DNA of 64,000 nucleotides from Isochrysis galbana (GCA_018136815.1 CM030941.1:1-64000); one strand, 5' to 3'; positions 32,544 through 43,889 are shown, counted from the first letter of the stretch. The notes: generated by a model not told the origin, from the letters alone. Translations and numbers: made by a program.

Positions 32544-35187
32544 AGCACAAAATCTTCGCTCGCGCCTTCGGCTCCGGTCGTCACGTCGAGTTCTTCCCTT
32601 GAGAAATCTTCATCGTCCCCGCGTCATGAGCCCGTCTCTTCTTCTTCTCTTCCCGAACTGTTCGGGTCGAAGTCTCCTGGGGAAGAGAGCCTCGTGGGAC
32701 CCCTCCCTTCTTCAAAGGAGAGCCTTTCCGAGCCAGTTCTCCCCCCCTCTCGCCTCTCCGCGCCGACGGTCGAAGTTCCGCCGCCTCCGCGGGCCTCTAC
32801 TCACACCCCGTCAACTGGAGCTGGAATGGGTCCTCTAGCCTCGTCCGTTGCTCCACCGGTGGCCTTTCCTCTCCTTTCTTTCGCTGATCCTTTGCCAAGT
32901 GTTCCTTCCTCTCTCAATCCCTCTGTGGTTGGTGCTGAAGATGATGTGGGTTCCGTCCGGTCCCTCCCTCCTTTCGAGCCCCCACCATATGAAGAGTTTG
33001 TTCCACCCCCGTCGACGTATTCGTACCCCAAACGTAACGTCGTTCCACCTCCGACCGCCACCGTCGGCGCCGCCCAAATCATGGACCAACAAGTCCAGAT
33101 CGAGGCTCTCCGCGGCGCTGTCGACCGCCTCGAGTCCTCTACCCTCCAAGCCGCCCAGCGCCACGAAGAATTTCAGCGAGAGGTGGGGTCTACCTTCAAC
33201 ACGATACTCAACATTCTACAGGGCCAAGCGGGCACTACGACTTCGTCTCGAGTCGAAACTTCGCCACCGCTTGTGGAAGAAGGAGACAACTCCATCGGTG
33301 CTCCCCCTGCCTCGGCCAAGTTCCCTTCTCAACCTTTGCCCGCCGCGCCGTTCTCCGTTCCGCCAAATCCGATTTCCGATCCCGTACCCAATACACCCGT
33401 TCCTGTCCCGTCTGTCAAGCCTGTTTCTGATCCCCAACCTCCACCCACCGTCGCGGGCCTCCGCTCGCTTCCAAATCCGGCGACTCGGCGCATCCCGTCG
33501 ATCCAAGCCTCGCCGGGATGTTTCTGAGCGAGAGGTCATCCTAGCCTCATGGGACCAACTGTTTAACATGTCCCCCTATGAGGTAGCTTCTCTCTACAAG
33601 AACTCCGACGATTTCGAGCTAATCCACGCCATTCTCAACGGCGGCCTCTCTCGGGCCGGCAATGTTTGGCACTACCGTGTGTTTTTCGAGAAGGAGCACG
33701 TGACCAAGTGGGCTCGGAGCCGCTTCTTCCTCGACCGCACCCTCCATCACCAAGTCCGAATGGGCAAAGAGCTTTCCGAGATCAAGTTCCCCAAGGGCCT
33801 GGCCTCGGACAACGTCCAGACAGCGGCCACCTCCTGGAATGATTTTCGTCTGTCCTTCATCAAGCCACTCGAGCGCGCCCTCTCGCTCGGCTGCGACCAC
33901 CGTGAAATCTTTACATCCTTGCTAGCGGCCGCCAACTTGTGCACCACCGGCAACCAAAGGATTTACGCCTTCCTCCTCGATCTCGCCGAAGATCCGGTTC
34001 TCTCTCTCAATCCCGCGCTGGCCTGCGACGTGCTTCTCCGCAAGTGCGACGCCACCTTCGCGGCCAACGTGCCCGGCTTCGCCAAAGACTCCGCCTCCAT
34101 GGAGTGGGACCGCCTCGTAGCCCGTGAAGCCGGCTCCGATCTCTTAGAGTTATCCAAGAATTTGGTGCGCGCGTACGTCCGCAAGATGGGTGACGCGAAG
34201 GTGGATGCCACGACGGTCTGGGACCACCCAAACATGTCGCACGATATCAATCAACGATTCGAGTCCATCATTCGGAACGACAAGGTCGACGCGGCTCGCG
34301 GCGTGGATAACGCGACCAAGTTCGGCGAGTGTCTTGCGAAGACTCGCTTCCGCGTCGAGAACCACGAGCTCCCTCGTTCGGCCCTTTCGTGCGTCAACCT
34401 CTGCCAGCGCTACCTGAGCCCGTACGAACAAGCCCGCGCTGGCCAACAAGCGTCGGTCACGGTCGCCGCCGTGACGCCGCCGGCGACTACTTCCAAGTCC
34501 ACCAAGACCGCCAAGGTTGCTAAGACTGCCTCTAACCCCGCAGACACTACGGCTTCGATGGTCGCCGCCGTCCAAGCGGCGGTGGCCGAGGCATTAAAAT
34601 CGCAAAACAACAACTCGAACCGCAAGGCGACTGGCGCTGACAATCGTCGGGCTCCGCCTCCGCCTACGAATTACTCCGCATCGTCTCCGTTACCGGACGC
34701 ACTTCTTGACCGTCCCCTCGGCAAAAGCACGTCTTCCCGTCGCCAATGTGATCCCCCTCCGAACGGCCTTGGGCTTCCGGCCGATTCGGGCCTCTCGGAA
34801 TGGGATCCAGGTAGCTGGTCTCGAGCGCGAGCCCGCTTCTGGCAAATCTCTCGTTACGCGGGTCACCCGGCCCTTCGCGCTGCGCTCACGCGCTGCCGTC
34901 CCTCGGATGCCACCATGACGGCGCCGCGTCTCGACGACTTAGACCGCGACGTCAAGGAGTGGACCGACGCCAACGGCTGCGCGTACTGCGCCTTTCGTCC
35001 CCGGGCTCCATCTGGTACGCCCGAGGCAGACTTGTGGAAGTATGGCACGGGCGACGGAGCTCATAACCCCGTCGTTTGCCAACCATACATTCGTTTTCTC
35101 TGCGAAGGCGGCAGTGGCGAGTGTGGTAACGACCCAGAAGTCCACCGCCGCCTCCGCACGATGGTTGTTCTCCGTCCGGCCCAGTAG
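32457..35187 (+). CDS. gag: Gag of element B2 (two compensating-type base losses)
   Basis: From ATG 32457 the frame is open to about 33527. Two G losses near 33490 and 33522 then move the rest into the next frame, which is open to TAG 35185-35187. The full product would be about 910 residues. Parts are as in B1: Ser/Pro N-terminus begun in the LTR, coiled coil, helical capsid-like region (33525-34440), Lys/Thr-rich linker with QNNNSNR, then RARARFW and the Cys/His module (CAYC near 34978, GAHNPVVC near 35059-35082, LCEGGSGECG near 35098-35127). The module spacing, roughly C-x2-C-x26-H-x4-C-x7-C-x6-C-x7-H, is not the CCHC knuckle usual in Ty3/gypsy Gag. Its likely job is still RNA or DNA binding, by position. 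Confidence 0.78.
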
Positions 35188-35257
35188 GTCGCCGGCGGGG
35201 CCCACGTCCGCGCTGTTACCCCGCTACCAGTCCAGGGTAGTGGGCCTGAACGCCACC
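35185..35257 (+). promoter_or_regulatory. Candidate amber readthrough signal, element B2
   Basis: TAG 35185-35187 is the only stop between Gag and Pol. I read every codon from 35188 to 35757 in the Gag frame and found no stop, so Gag and Pol are one frame split by one amber. GC-rich pairing sequence (GCCGGCGGGGCC) follows directly. The shared 18-base block starts 53 nt after the stop, with GTGGG/CCCAC able to pair. Some retroviruses and plant viruses use readthrough in the same arrangement. Confidence 0.55.
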
Positions 35258-38200
35258 CACCAAAAGATCGTATTACGCTACGGCCGAGTACTTCTACGGC
35301 CTCCAACCGGTACCCCAAGATTCCCCAAGTTCCAGACAAGCCCTGCCACCTCCATCCCCCTCTTTCTCCTGCCTCCTCGCCGATTGCCCCTATTTCTCCC
35401 AATGCCGATGATTCCATCCTGATTCTCGATATCACGCACGAGTCCTCAAAACCAAGTCAACCGTCACCGCCTCTCTATCAACTCAAGCCGCTCAACCGCT
35501 ACCCCCCGCCACTCCTCAAGCATCCCCAGTCCAAGACCTCACGGTCTGCGAAAATCCAGCCGCCGCAGGCCCAATCCAACCTTCAATCCTTCAAATCAAA
35601 TTTCGCATGTCCGAGCCACAAAACGTCTCCCGAGTACGAGTCCGAGTCCAAGTCACGTTCAGAATTACCCTCTTCGTCTTACGCCACCGCGAGCCCATCT
35701 ACGAGTCTGAGCCCAGTCCAGTCATCACCGGTATCACCAGTCTCCATTACTACGACGATGGAGGCGCAGTTCTCCGGTTCTTCCCCACTTTCTTTCGAGT
35801 CCGAGTCCAAGCCTGTTTTGAGCAAACCCCGTTCTGAGCCATCCGAGTCCGAGTCCGAGTCCGAGTCCGAGTTTACAACGTCACCGAGTCCTACCACGCG
35901 GTCGACCGCAGGATTAACGGAGCTCCAGCCACTCACTGAGCCTCCGACGACCACTCCTTCCGCGGGAGTGTTCACCTTCGGTCCTCCGCGCCCCGAGTCT
36001 GAGTCATTTGGAATCTCCGGTCACTTCCAGAATTCCAACCACAACCGAGCCCCGTTTCACGAGCCACCGCGTATCGAGTCCAAACACAAGCTGACGCCGA
36101 AGCCCTCGACGACAGCCACTGTGTCCTTGTCCGAGCCACCGTTCCGAGTCTCGCCGCAGCCGGCCTGCCACTCCAGCAGGCTGCACGCCGCCGAGCCGAT
36201 CCCTTCCGTTTCCGTTCCGAGTCCGAGTCCAATCGCACAAGACAGTGCATCCCGAGCCCGCGTAATCAAGCCCGTCACCGAGTCCGAGATTTCGGCCGCA
36301 CCGAGCCAACCGGTGCTGGCCACCGTGCCCCTATTGTCATCACAAGCTTCAGCTTCGTCCTCACCGACGGTTGCGACGCCAGGGGGCTTCACCTTTGAGC
36401 CGGCCCCGTCCGTTCCCATTTCGAAAGTTAGCCCTGTTATTGGCGTCCAGCACGCCAGAAACGACGAGTCCGAGTCCGAGTACAAATTAACGTCACCGCG
36501 GAGTCCGCGGTCGACCACCGGCGTTCCCACGCCACCCCATCAACCGAGAGCCCTGGAGGAGCTTGAACAGCCGTCTCCTAGCCCCTCTCAAGTCGCCGAG
36601 TCTTCCGAATTCGAGTCTGAATCCACCGTAATTTCAGCGGTCCATCCACCCGCTAGCCCGAGCCAAGTCCTCCGAAGAATGCTTCGCATTGCAGAACCTC
36701 TTCGGCCACTACCCACGCCAGCCGCTGCCGCAGAGCCACCACCCTGGCCCCAGCCTTCCCCGCAGCCGGCTTCTACGACAGCCACGTCCCTTCTTTCGCC
36801 GGCGCCGACCCCGCCGACGACAGAATGCAACGACGTCGATCCCTGGCCTGTTTCCTCTTCCGACGTGACCATGGAGAGTGACCACAACTCCTCTGCACGT
36901 CGAGGAACGGCGGCCTCCCAAACCGAGCTTCTACGCCCATTGAGCCAGCCCAACCGAGTCCCTGAGCCATGTCCTTCATGTCTCTCACCGGTGGTCTCGC
37001 GGCCGCGGCGTCCGTCGCCGCCGTCCGACACCCCACTTCTCCGAGTTTCTTCGTCAATCCCGTCCTCCGAGCCCGTCTCTACGTCGTCGATATCCGAGTC
37101 TTCTTCCATTCGTCCTACGTCGCTGCGGCCACCGGTCGCCGCCTCCGAGCACTGCCTGCCTCTCGATACCACTGCCACCACCATCATGCGCGTGGCAGCG
37201 ATCAATGCGTCCGCGATCCAGTCCTTCGATTCCTCTCAAAACAACTCCGATGTCGGCACCCGTGATGATACCCCGTCACCCGCTCTCCACGCTCTCGCCT
37301 CTCTTCGTGCACGAGCGAGCGGCTCTGCGGTGGTATTACCTCGGCACCTCACGGAGGCAGCCCAAGAGCTTCGCCGGCCTCGCAATGGCACCCTAGCCTC
37401 GCCTGCCGCCGCGCTACCCAAGCACTTCGATGAGCTTTGCGCTGAGCTCACGAAGATGAATCAACGAGTCCAAGACGGGCTGACGTCTGGCTGTCACGCA
37501 CCACGCGTTCTCGTCGTTGGCGAGACGAGCGGCGTCGTCTCCTCCATGTTCCTACTCGCCGGTGCTGATGTAGCTACGTGCGATTTGTATCCTTCCGAGA
37601 TCGATTACGTGCCCCACTTCCAAGGCGACGCGCTTCATGTCCAAAACCTAGGTTGGGACCTAGTCATCGCCCACCCGCCCTGCACGTACCTCTCCGCTGT
37701 CAGCAGTCAATGGCTCTCCCAAGAACCCGGACGTCGTGCCGCTCTTGAGTCGGCCGCTCGCGTCTTCAAGTCAATGGCCTCCGCCACTGCTCCGTTTGTA
37801 GCGGTCGAGAACCCTCGGATGCATGCGGAAGCTCGCCGTTTAGTCGGGGGGTTGACCCCGACCCAATTCGTCCAACCCTGGGAGCACGGCACTGGACACC
37901 AGAAAGCCACCGGGTTGTACCTCACCAAAGGGCTGCCGCCCCTCCAGCCAACTTGCGTCGTGGATGGCCGTGAGTCGGCCATGGCTAACCTCTCTCCTTC
38001 ACCGCACCGTGGCGCTCTTCGCAGCCGCACCTACGTCGGTGTAGCTGGAGCGATGGCGATCCATTGGATGCCTGTTCTTCTTCGACATTTGAGCCAACAG
38101 CGAGACCAGACGTCGACGAAGAAATTGTCCGCGTTAGAGCTACTCGCTTGCGCGCGGTGCAGCCTATTGGACCGGCCTTCACTTAGCTCGACCGAGGCTA

Positions 38201-41200
38201 CCGCCTACGAGCCGTGGTCGGCTCTTCATCGTTATGAGAGGGGGAGGGAAACGAGTGAAGTTTCTTCCGACCCCGTTGTTTCCCGTCCAGCTACTCCCGA
38301 GTCAGACAACCACGAAGACCAAAAAGAAACCCACGATAACCACGACAACGACACGCCACTCCACGCCTCCGAGTCTACACTCCACGACCCATTCTCTCCA
38401 TGGACCGCCCCGCCTCCGGCACGCGCGAGCTCGCCGCGTCCGACGACGCCGACGACTCTCCGGAAGCGGCGCCAACAATGGCAATCATTCGGAGTGAACG
38501 GGGACCAGAAATGGTCCAACGTCACGCTCGAAACCGCTGACGAAATAAGAGCGCAAGCTCTAGCCGGACGAAACGCCGACGAGGAATCCGACCTCGCCGC
38601 TGCCGTCCGAGCGCCGATCGAGTTCGTGGAAGCCAAAGGCATCCGCGCCGAAGAGCTAGCCTCATTAGTTCGAAGACCCAAGACAGAAGCCCAAGCCCGT
38701 CTCGAGAAAGATTGGGAAAAGATGTCCGACCACCCGAGGCACCCCACCGACAAGAGAGGCCTGGGCTACACTAGTCCCAAGCTATCACCCTGTACCGCTA
38801 CCAACGAGGACGACCCCTCTAGGCCCTCTGCCACGATAGCGGCAGTCGGAGTACCCGAAGAGACGACGACCAGTTTGACGACGAATTCACCCGAGCAACG
38901 ACGCTGGCGACCAACCCCGTCCCTGTCCGACACCATTGCACACGTGACCGCGCACCGGCCGGAGAGCGTCGTGGATACCCTACCATCTGCCTACCCAAGG
39001 CATTGTCTATATGTTCGAGATCTAATGGTCTGCCGCTCCGGCGAGGCTGCCGGCAAAGAAGGAGTAATCTTAGCCGACTCCGCCCTCACGGTCAACAGCA
39101 CACTCGCTGACACCGGAGCTGGCCCGTCGGTCGTGACCACTTCCCTCTTGTCCAGCCTACCCAACGACGCATGCGTCGAGCGGCTGCCGCAAGCCGTAGT
39201 GACACCGCTCCATGGCCCAGACGGCCTACCTCTTATCACGCGAGGCAAGGCTCGAATCGTTTTCTCCGTCGGTGGATTTCTCTTTCGTCATACGTTCATG
39301 GTGATTGAAGGCAACCCGATGCTACTGCTCGGGAACGACTTCTTAGCTACGCACGCCGCTTCGATTCAGCTCGCCTCCGACAGCGCGGACGGCTCTATCA
39401 CCCTCGGTGCCCCATCCACGGTGGCTCCTCTTGAGGTTAATGGCAGTCCAAGCCCCGACGCTCCGCCGATCTTTCGCGTCTCGACGTCACCGATAGCGGT
39501 GGTCCCTGTCAGCATGACTTGTGCACAGGTCTGTCCGACCTCCGCGAACCCAATCACGACTGACTTCTTCCGAGGGCCGCAAGCCGCCGAAAACGACAAC
39601 CAGCTAGTCTCCGAGCCGCTCTTCAACACGGCCGATGAGTTTGCCGCCAAAGCGCCGGCGTCTTGTGGCTCCGAGTACCTCCTATATACCCATGAACCTA
39701 TCACGATCCCGGCCTATCATCGGGCGACGTTTCACGTCCGAATTCCGCTAGCTCTTCGAGAACACGAAGACTGCGCCATGCTCGTGGACCGACTCCCTAC
39801 ACGCGAGACTATTGACAGCTCTCCGCTCGTCATCCCTCAAGTAGAGAGGCCGAAATCCGACCACACCATCGCGGTTACGGTGGCCAATACTGACCCCAAA
39901 CCACTACACCTTCCGTCGTTCCATCCTGTAGCTTCGCTACAGGTTCGATTCAAGATTCACGCTGGAACTTATCACCGCGTCGGTGACAATAACTCGCCGG
40001 ATGTGATTGAGTCGCTCAACGAGGACCAACGCAAGCTCCTCGAGGCAGCCAAGATCGACCCCGAGGGCCGTCTCTCGATGCCCCAACGTGAACAAGTTCG
40101 TCGTCTACTGGCCCGACGTATCGCTGCTTTCGCAATTGACCCGACTAACCCGAATCACACTCACGTGATGGAGGTAGAGCTACCGCTCAACCCCGGAGCC
40201 GAAGCTCACCGTCACGCACCGTCTAGAGTTGGACGAGAGGGTGAGAAGATCATAGAGGACGAAGTTTGCAAGATGGAGTCCGCGGGCATCATTAGGAAAT
40301 CAAATTCGTCGTGGGCCTCTCGAGTCGTGTTAGTCACTAAGAAGGATGGCTCCGTACGTTTCTGCGTAGATTATCGCGACGTCAACTCCAAGCTTCGTCT
40401 AGAGGACAGCCCTCTTCCCCTCACGGTAGAAGCCATCGACCGATTGTCGTCCGGTCAAGGCAACCTCGATTCTCTATTCCTTTGCACCTGGACCTGGCAT
40501 CTGGTTTCTGGGGTATACCGATCAAAGAATCCGATAAACATATCACCGCGTTCACTACTCATCGCGGCAAGTACGAGTTCAATTACTTGCCTTTCGGTGT
40601 TCAATCCGGTCCCTCGTATATGTGCCGCCTCATGGACGCCGTTCTCGGTGGGCTGGCATGGGAGATTTGTATGCCATACTTGGATGATGTCGGCGCCTGG
40701 TCGACAGGTGTAGGTGACTCGCTGCAGGCCAGGGAAGAGTCGTCATTCCAACAAATGTTACACCGTCTTGATCTTGTCTTGGAACGTCTCATCTGGGCGG
40801 GCCTCACTTGCAAGATGTCGAAATGCGTTTTCTTTGCCACCTCGGCTGAATATCTCGGCCACGTTGTTTCGCGTGAAGGTCTTCGGATGGATCCCAAGAA
40901 AGTGGAAGCTGTCTCGAAAATCGACCCAACCCAAATCAACTCGATCGAAGCCGTCCGTTCGTTCCTTGGATTGTGCTCCTACTACCGCCGTTTCATCCGT
41001 CGTTTTGCGATCCGTGCGGCGCCGTTAACCGCTCTCACGCGGAAAGGGTGCGACGTCCCGGTCGAGTCGCAAACAGAAGCCTGTCGACAGGCTATCGAAG
41101 ATCTCAAGCAAGCTATCTGTGAAGAACCCGTACTTGCACCTCCTCGAGACGACCGTCCTTTCCTCGTTAAAACCGACGGTGCTAGCAAGCTCGGCATCGC

Positions 41201-43394
41201 CGGCGTCCTCGCCCAAAAAGACGACGAAGGGAGAGAGCGCGTCGTTGCATACTACGGTCGTAGCTTGAGTCCGGCTGAGCGCCATTGGACAGTCACTGAA
41301 ATCGAACTTCTAGCAGCGCTAGAATCGATCCGAAATTGGAGGCCTTATCTTTGGGGTCGCCACTTCACCCTCGTCGTAGACCATTCAGCTTTGCGCTGGC
41401 TTCACACGATGAAAGATCAAGTCACCGGTGGTCCAGCCTCGCGCCTCATGCGATGGGTCCTAAAGCTAGCCGAATATAGATTCGACGTCGTGCACAAACC
41501 TGGAGTCACTCACTGGGACGCCGACGGCTTATCCCGCTTAGTTGCTCTCGAGCCTGATCACGATCCTCTCCATCTCGAGGAGAGTGACGCCCATTCTTTC
41601 GATTCTTCTGAAATTCACGACATAGTCGCCGCCGCGGTTACTTCATCCACCCTCACCGCTCGCCGCCAACAAGCAAGCGATAGGCTCGCTCGTCAAGCAT
41701 CGGAATCTTCGGAGTCGATTACCTCCTCGTATCTCGATGTGGGCGTGCCTCATGCCGACGAATTACGTCAAGCGCTCTCTACCGACGATCTCGCCAGCTC
41801 GATCCTTTCTGAAGTCGAGTCGATCCTTCCGAAAGCTTCCTCTTCGATTGACTCTAGCTCGTCGTCGAAGAAAAGTTCCCGATTCCTCCTTCGCGATGGC
41901 CTACTCTACTACCGCTCCTCAGAGGCGGAAGAGGCTCCTCTTCGTTTATACATTCCGGAGTCCCTTCGTGACACGTACCTCCGCGCCTACCATGACCACC
42001 TTGGTCACCCAGGTGCGACAAGGATGACTACCCTACTTCGTTCTCGAGTTTACTGGCCTGGCCTATCCGCCTCTGTATCGGAGTACGTTCGAGAGTGCCA
42101 TGAATGCACTCTTGGCAAACCGTTACCGCGACCGCTCGCCCATCCATCCGGTCTTTCTATCGGATCCTATCCTTTCGACGTCGTCTATTGCGATATTCTT
42201 TCGATGGCTCCCACCCACGATTTCGTATCCGGCCGCTCCGGTTTTGATAAGCTGATTGTTTTCGTCGATTCTCTCTCTCGTTGGATTGAAGCTGAGCCTT
42301 GCAACGGTAACCCCTCGTCCGCAAAATGTCTGGACGTCTTCATGCGTCTCATCGTATCTCGTTATGGAGTCCCTCGCCAACTTCGAACCGACGCCGGCTC
42401 GAATCTTTGCTCTCGATTAGTGGACCTAATTCTCAAAGCGACCGGCACGGACTTGAGCACTACTGAAGCCTATCGCCACGAAGGCGTAGGGCTAGTAGAA
42501 AGAGCTCAACAAACTCTCCTCACGATGACTCGAGTCTCCAATGAAGGCGGCGCCCATTGGGTCGACCACCTTCCGTTTCTTCTCATGTCTATGCGAGCGA
42601 CCGCCGGTCGCGTCGTACCCAAGTCACCCGCGGCTATCTTGTTTGGTCGGGAGCTTCGTCTTCCAGCTCAACTTGCTGACCCTGCTCCTGTTCTCGAGTT
42701 GCTTCCATCTAGGCCTCCGTCCGATGCCGTCATTTACGCTACCGAGCTCAATAAGAAGCTTCTCGAGTCGTGGCGTTCCGCCCTCGAAAGTACTCAAGAA
42801 GCCCAACGCGAATCGATGCGCTCCGCCTCTCAAAAGTCTAAACTCGGTGTCACCTTCAAACCAGGAGACAGAGTTTGTCGTCGAATCCCTGGCCACGCCA
42901 ACAAACTTCAATATCTCTACTCCGGTCCCTACCGAGTAGAAGAAGCCATCTCGGCCACTCGCTACCGTCTACGCGATCTCGAAAATCGTCAAGTCAAGGA
43001 TGAAGTTCACATTTCCAATCTTCGTCCGTACTTCACCGTCACCGATTCGTCTCCGCTCGCTGAAGATGAGTACTTGGTCGAAGAGTTACTCGATCGCAAG
43101 GGCGATGGAGTTTCATTCAAGTATCTCGTCAAATGGCGCGGCTATCCTCGTTCTGAAGCTACTTGGGAGTCTCGAATTGAGTTGCTTCGGCGTTGTGCTG
43201 ATCTAGTTGAGTCGTACGACACCACTTTCGACCGCCGTCCGGTTCAACCCCAAGCTCACTCCGCTGTAGACTCCTCTTCAAGTCCAAGCTCAAGTTCCCA
43301 ATCCAATCAAGTTATTCCACGTCGAATTCAAGAGACAAGTCGTACTCCTCCTGATCTGCCTTCGAGTCGTACTCGTTCTCGTTCACAATCGTAG
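35188..43394 (+). CDS. pol: Pol of element B2: linker, MTase-like, protease, RT, RNase H, integrase, chromodomain (one frameshift)
   Basis: The open frame runs from the amber codon to 40713, and in the next frame from about 40482 to TAG 43394. A single missing C near 40487 (CACCTGG, CACCCTGG in B1) separates them. Parts in order: Ser/Pro/Glu-Ser linker (35188-37400); methyltransferase-like domain (37498-38080); linker with RKRRQQWQ and HPRHPTDKRGLGY (38450-38770); retropepsin (DTGA 39109-39120, LLLGND near 39322); an IP-rich domain typical of the PR-RT interval (39690-39960); RT (40150-40960, CVDYRDV, YLDDV with Asp codons 40683-40688); RNase H (41165-41545, KTDGAS, WTVTEIELLAA, VVDHSALRW); integrase (HHCC 41985-42115, first Asp near 42187, Glu near 42493); and chromodomain (43072-43210, VKWRGYPRSEATWESR). 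The chromodomain would direct integration to marked chromatin. All catalytic residues I can check are present. Confidence 0.9.
37498..38080 (+). other. Methyltransferase-like domain in element B2 Pol (intact)
   Basis: About 194 residues, uninterrupted. VLVVGETSGVVSSMF is motif-I-like. CDLYPSEIDYVPHFQGDALH follows. HPPCTYLS has Cys codon 37681-37683, and AVENPRMH has Glu-Asn-Pro at 37807-37815. QPWEHGTGHQKATGLYL and RSRTYVGVAGAMAIHW close it. In phage proteins of this type the same motifs occur in the same order (SGVVR, D-x-x-PSE, HPPCTY, ENP, KAT-x-LWL, RSRTY-x-GIA). The usual target-recognition insert of large C5 methyltransferases is absent, so target specificity cannot be guessed. It may act on element DNA, on cDNA, or on RNA, or may have lost activity. 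The conserved Cys argues against the last. Confidence 0.85.
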
Positions 43395-43574
43395 CGCTAA
43401 GTCGACCGGAAGTGGATGATTAGCGTCGCGTCAGCGCCTGACCAGCGCAACTGCCCGCTCTCCATTCTCCTCCTCCTGTGTCCCTGCGGCGCGTCCCATG
43501 CCGGCGCGCCACGGCCTGCTCTCAGAGGTCCTTTGGGGGCTCCCAGAGGGCCAGCCAGGGCAGCTCAGGGGCAG

Positions 43575-43889
43575 TGGAGGCTGGGGCTCAGCCCCTGGCC
43601 CCCCCTGCCTCTCCCACGCTTGCCTCGCTGGCCATGGGAGCCGCCCAGAGGCATCTGTCTGCCTGGCGACCAGGGAAGGGGGGGGGTCAGCTCGAGGCAG
43701 GCCCACGCAGGGCGTGGGAGTGCGAATCACGGCCCGCGCCACTAGGGGTCTGGGCCAGTGTGGTGATTGCCCAGCCCCTGCCAAAGGGCAGGGCTGTGGT
43801 TGATTTACGGGCCCACCCCTGGGGGTGTCCGCGATGGAGAGAGGGGGGCGCGAGGCCCCCCATTGACCCCACTTTATAAAAGTAGGTTG
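43575..43889 (+). repeat. Repeat R, copy 1
   Basis: The copy is about 315 bp, opening near GAGGCTGGGGCTCAGCCCC and ending TTATAAAAGTAGGTTG. It matches 44869-45194 in the same orientation with small indels. It contains CTGCCTGGCGACCAGGGA, CACTAGGGGTCTGGGCCAG and a GATGGAGAGAGGGGGGCG...CCCCC hairpin near the end. It may be a solo LTR or a short non-autonomous element; I see no diagnostic ends. The stretch 43459-43574 between B2 and R is GC-rich and unrecognised. Confidence 0.65.

Larger units (their letters stand above)
31162..43458 (+). mobile_element. Element B2: best-preserved copy of the methyltransferase-bearing retrotransposon, 3' end missing
   Basis: The 5' LTR is 31162-32543, Gag 32457-35187, and Pol 35188-43394. 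Identity to B1 runs until GCGCAACTGCCCG (about 43458). There it stops abruptly and unrelated GC-rich sequence begins, so the 3' untranslated part, polypurine tract and 3' LTR are absent. Only a few single-base indels interrupt the frames (two in Gag near 33490 and 33522, one in Pol near 40487). Near identity with B1 indicates recent transposition, a segmental duplication, or an assembly duplication. Confidence 0.9.
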
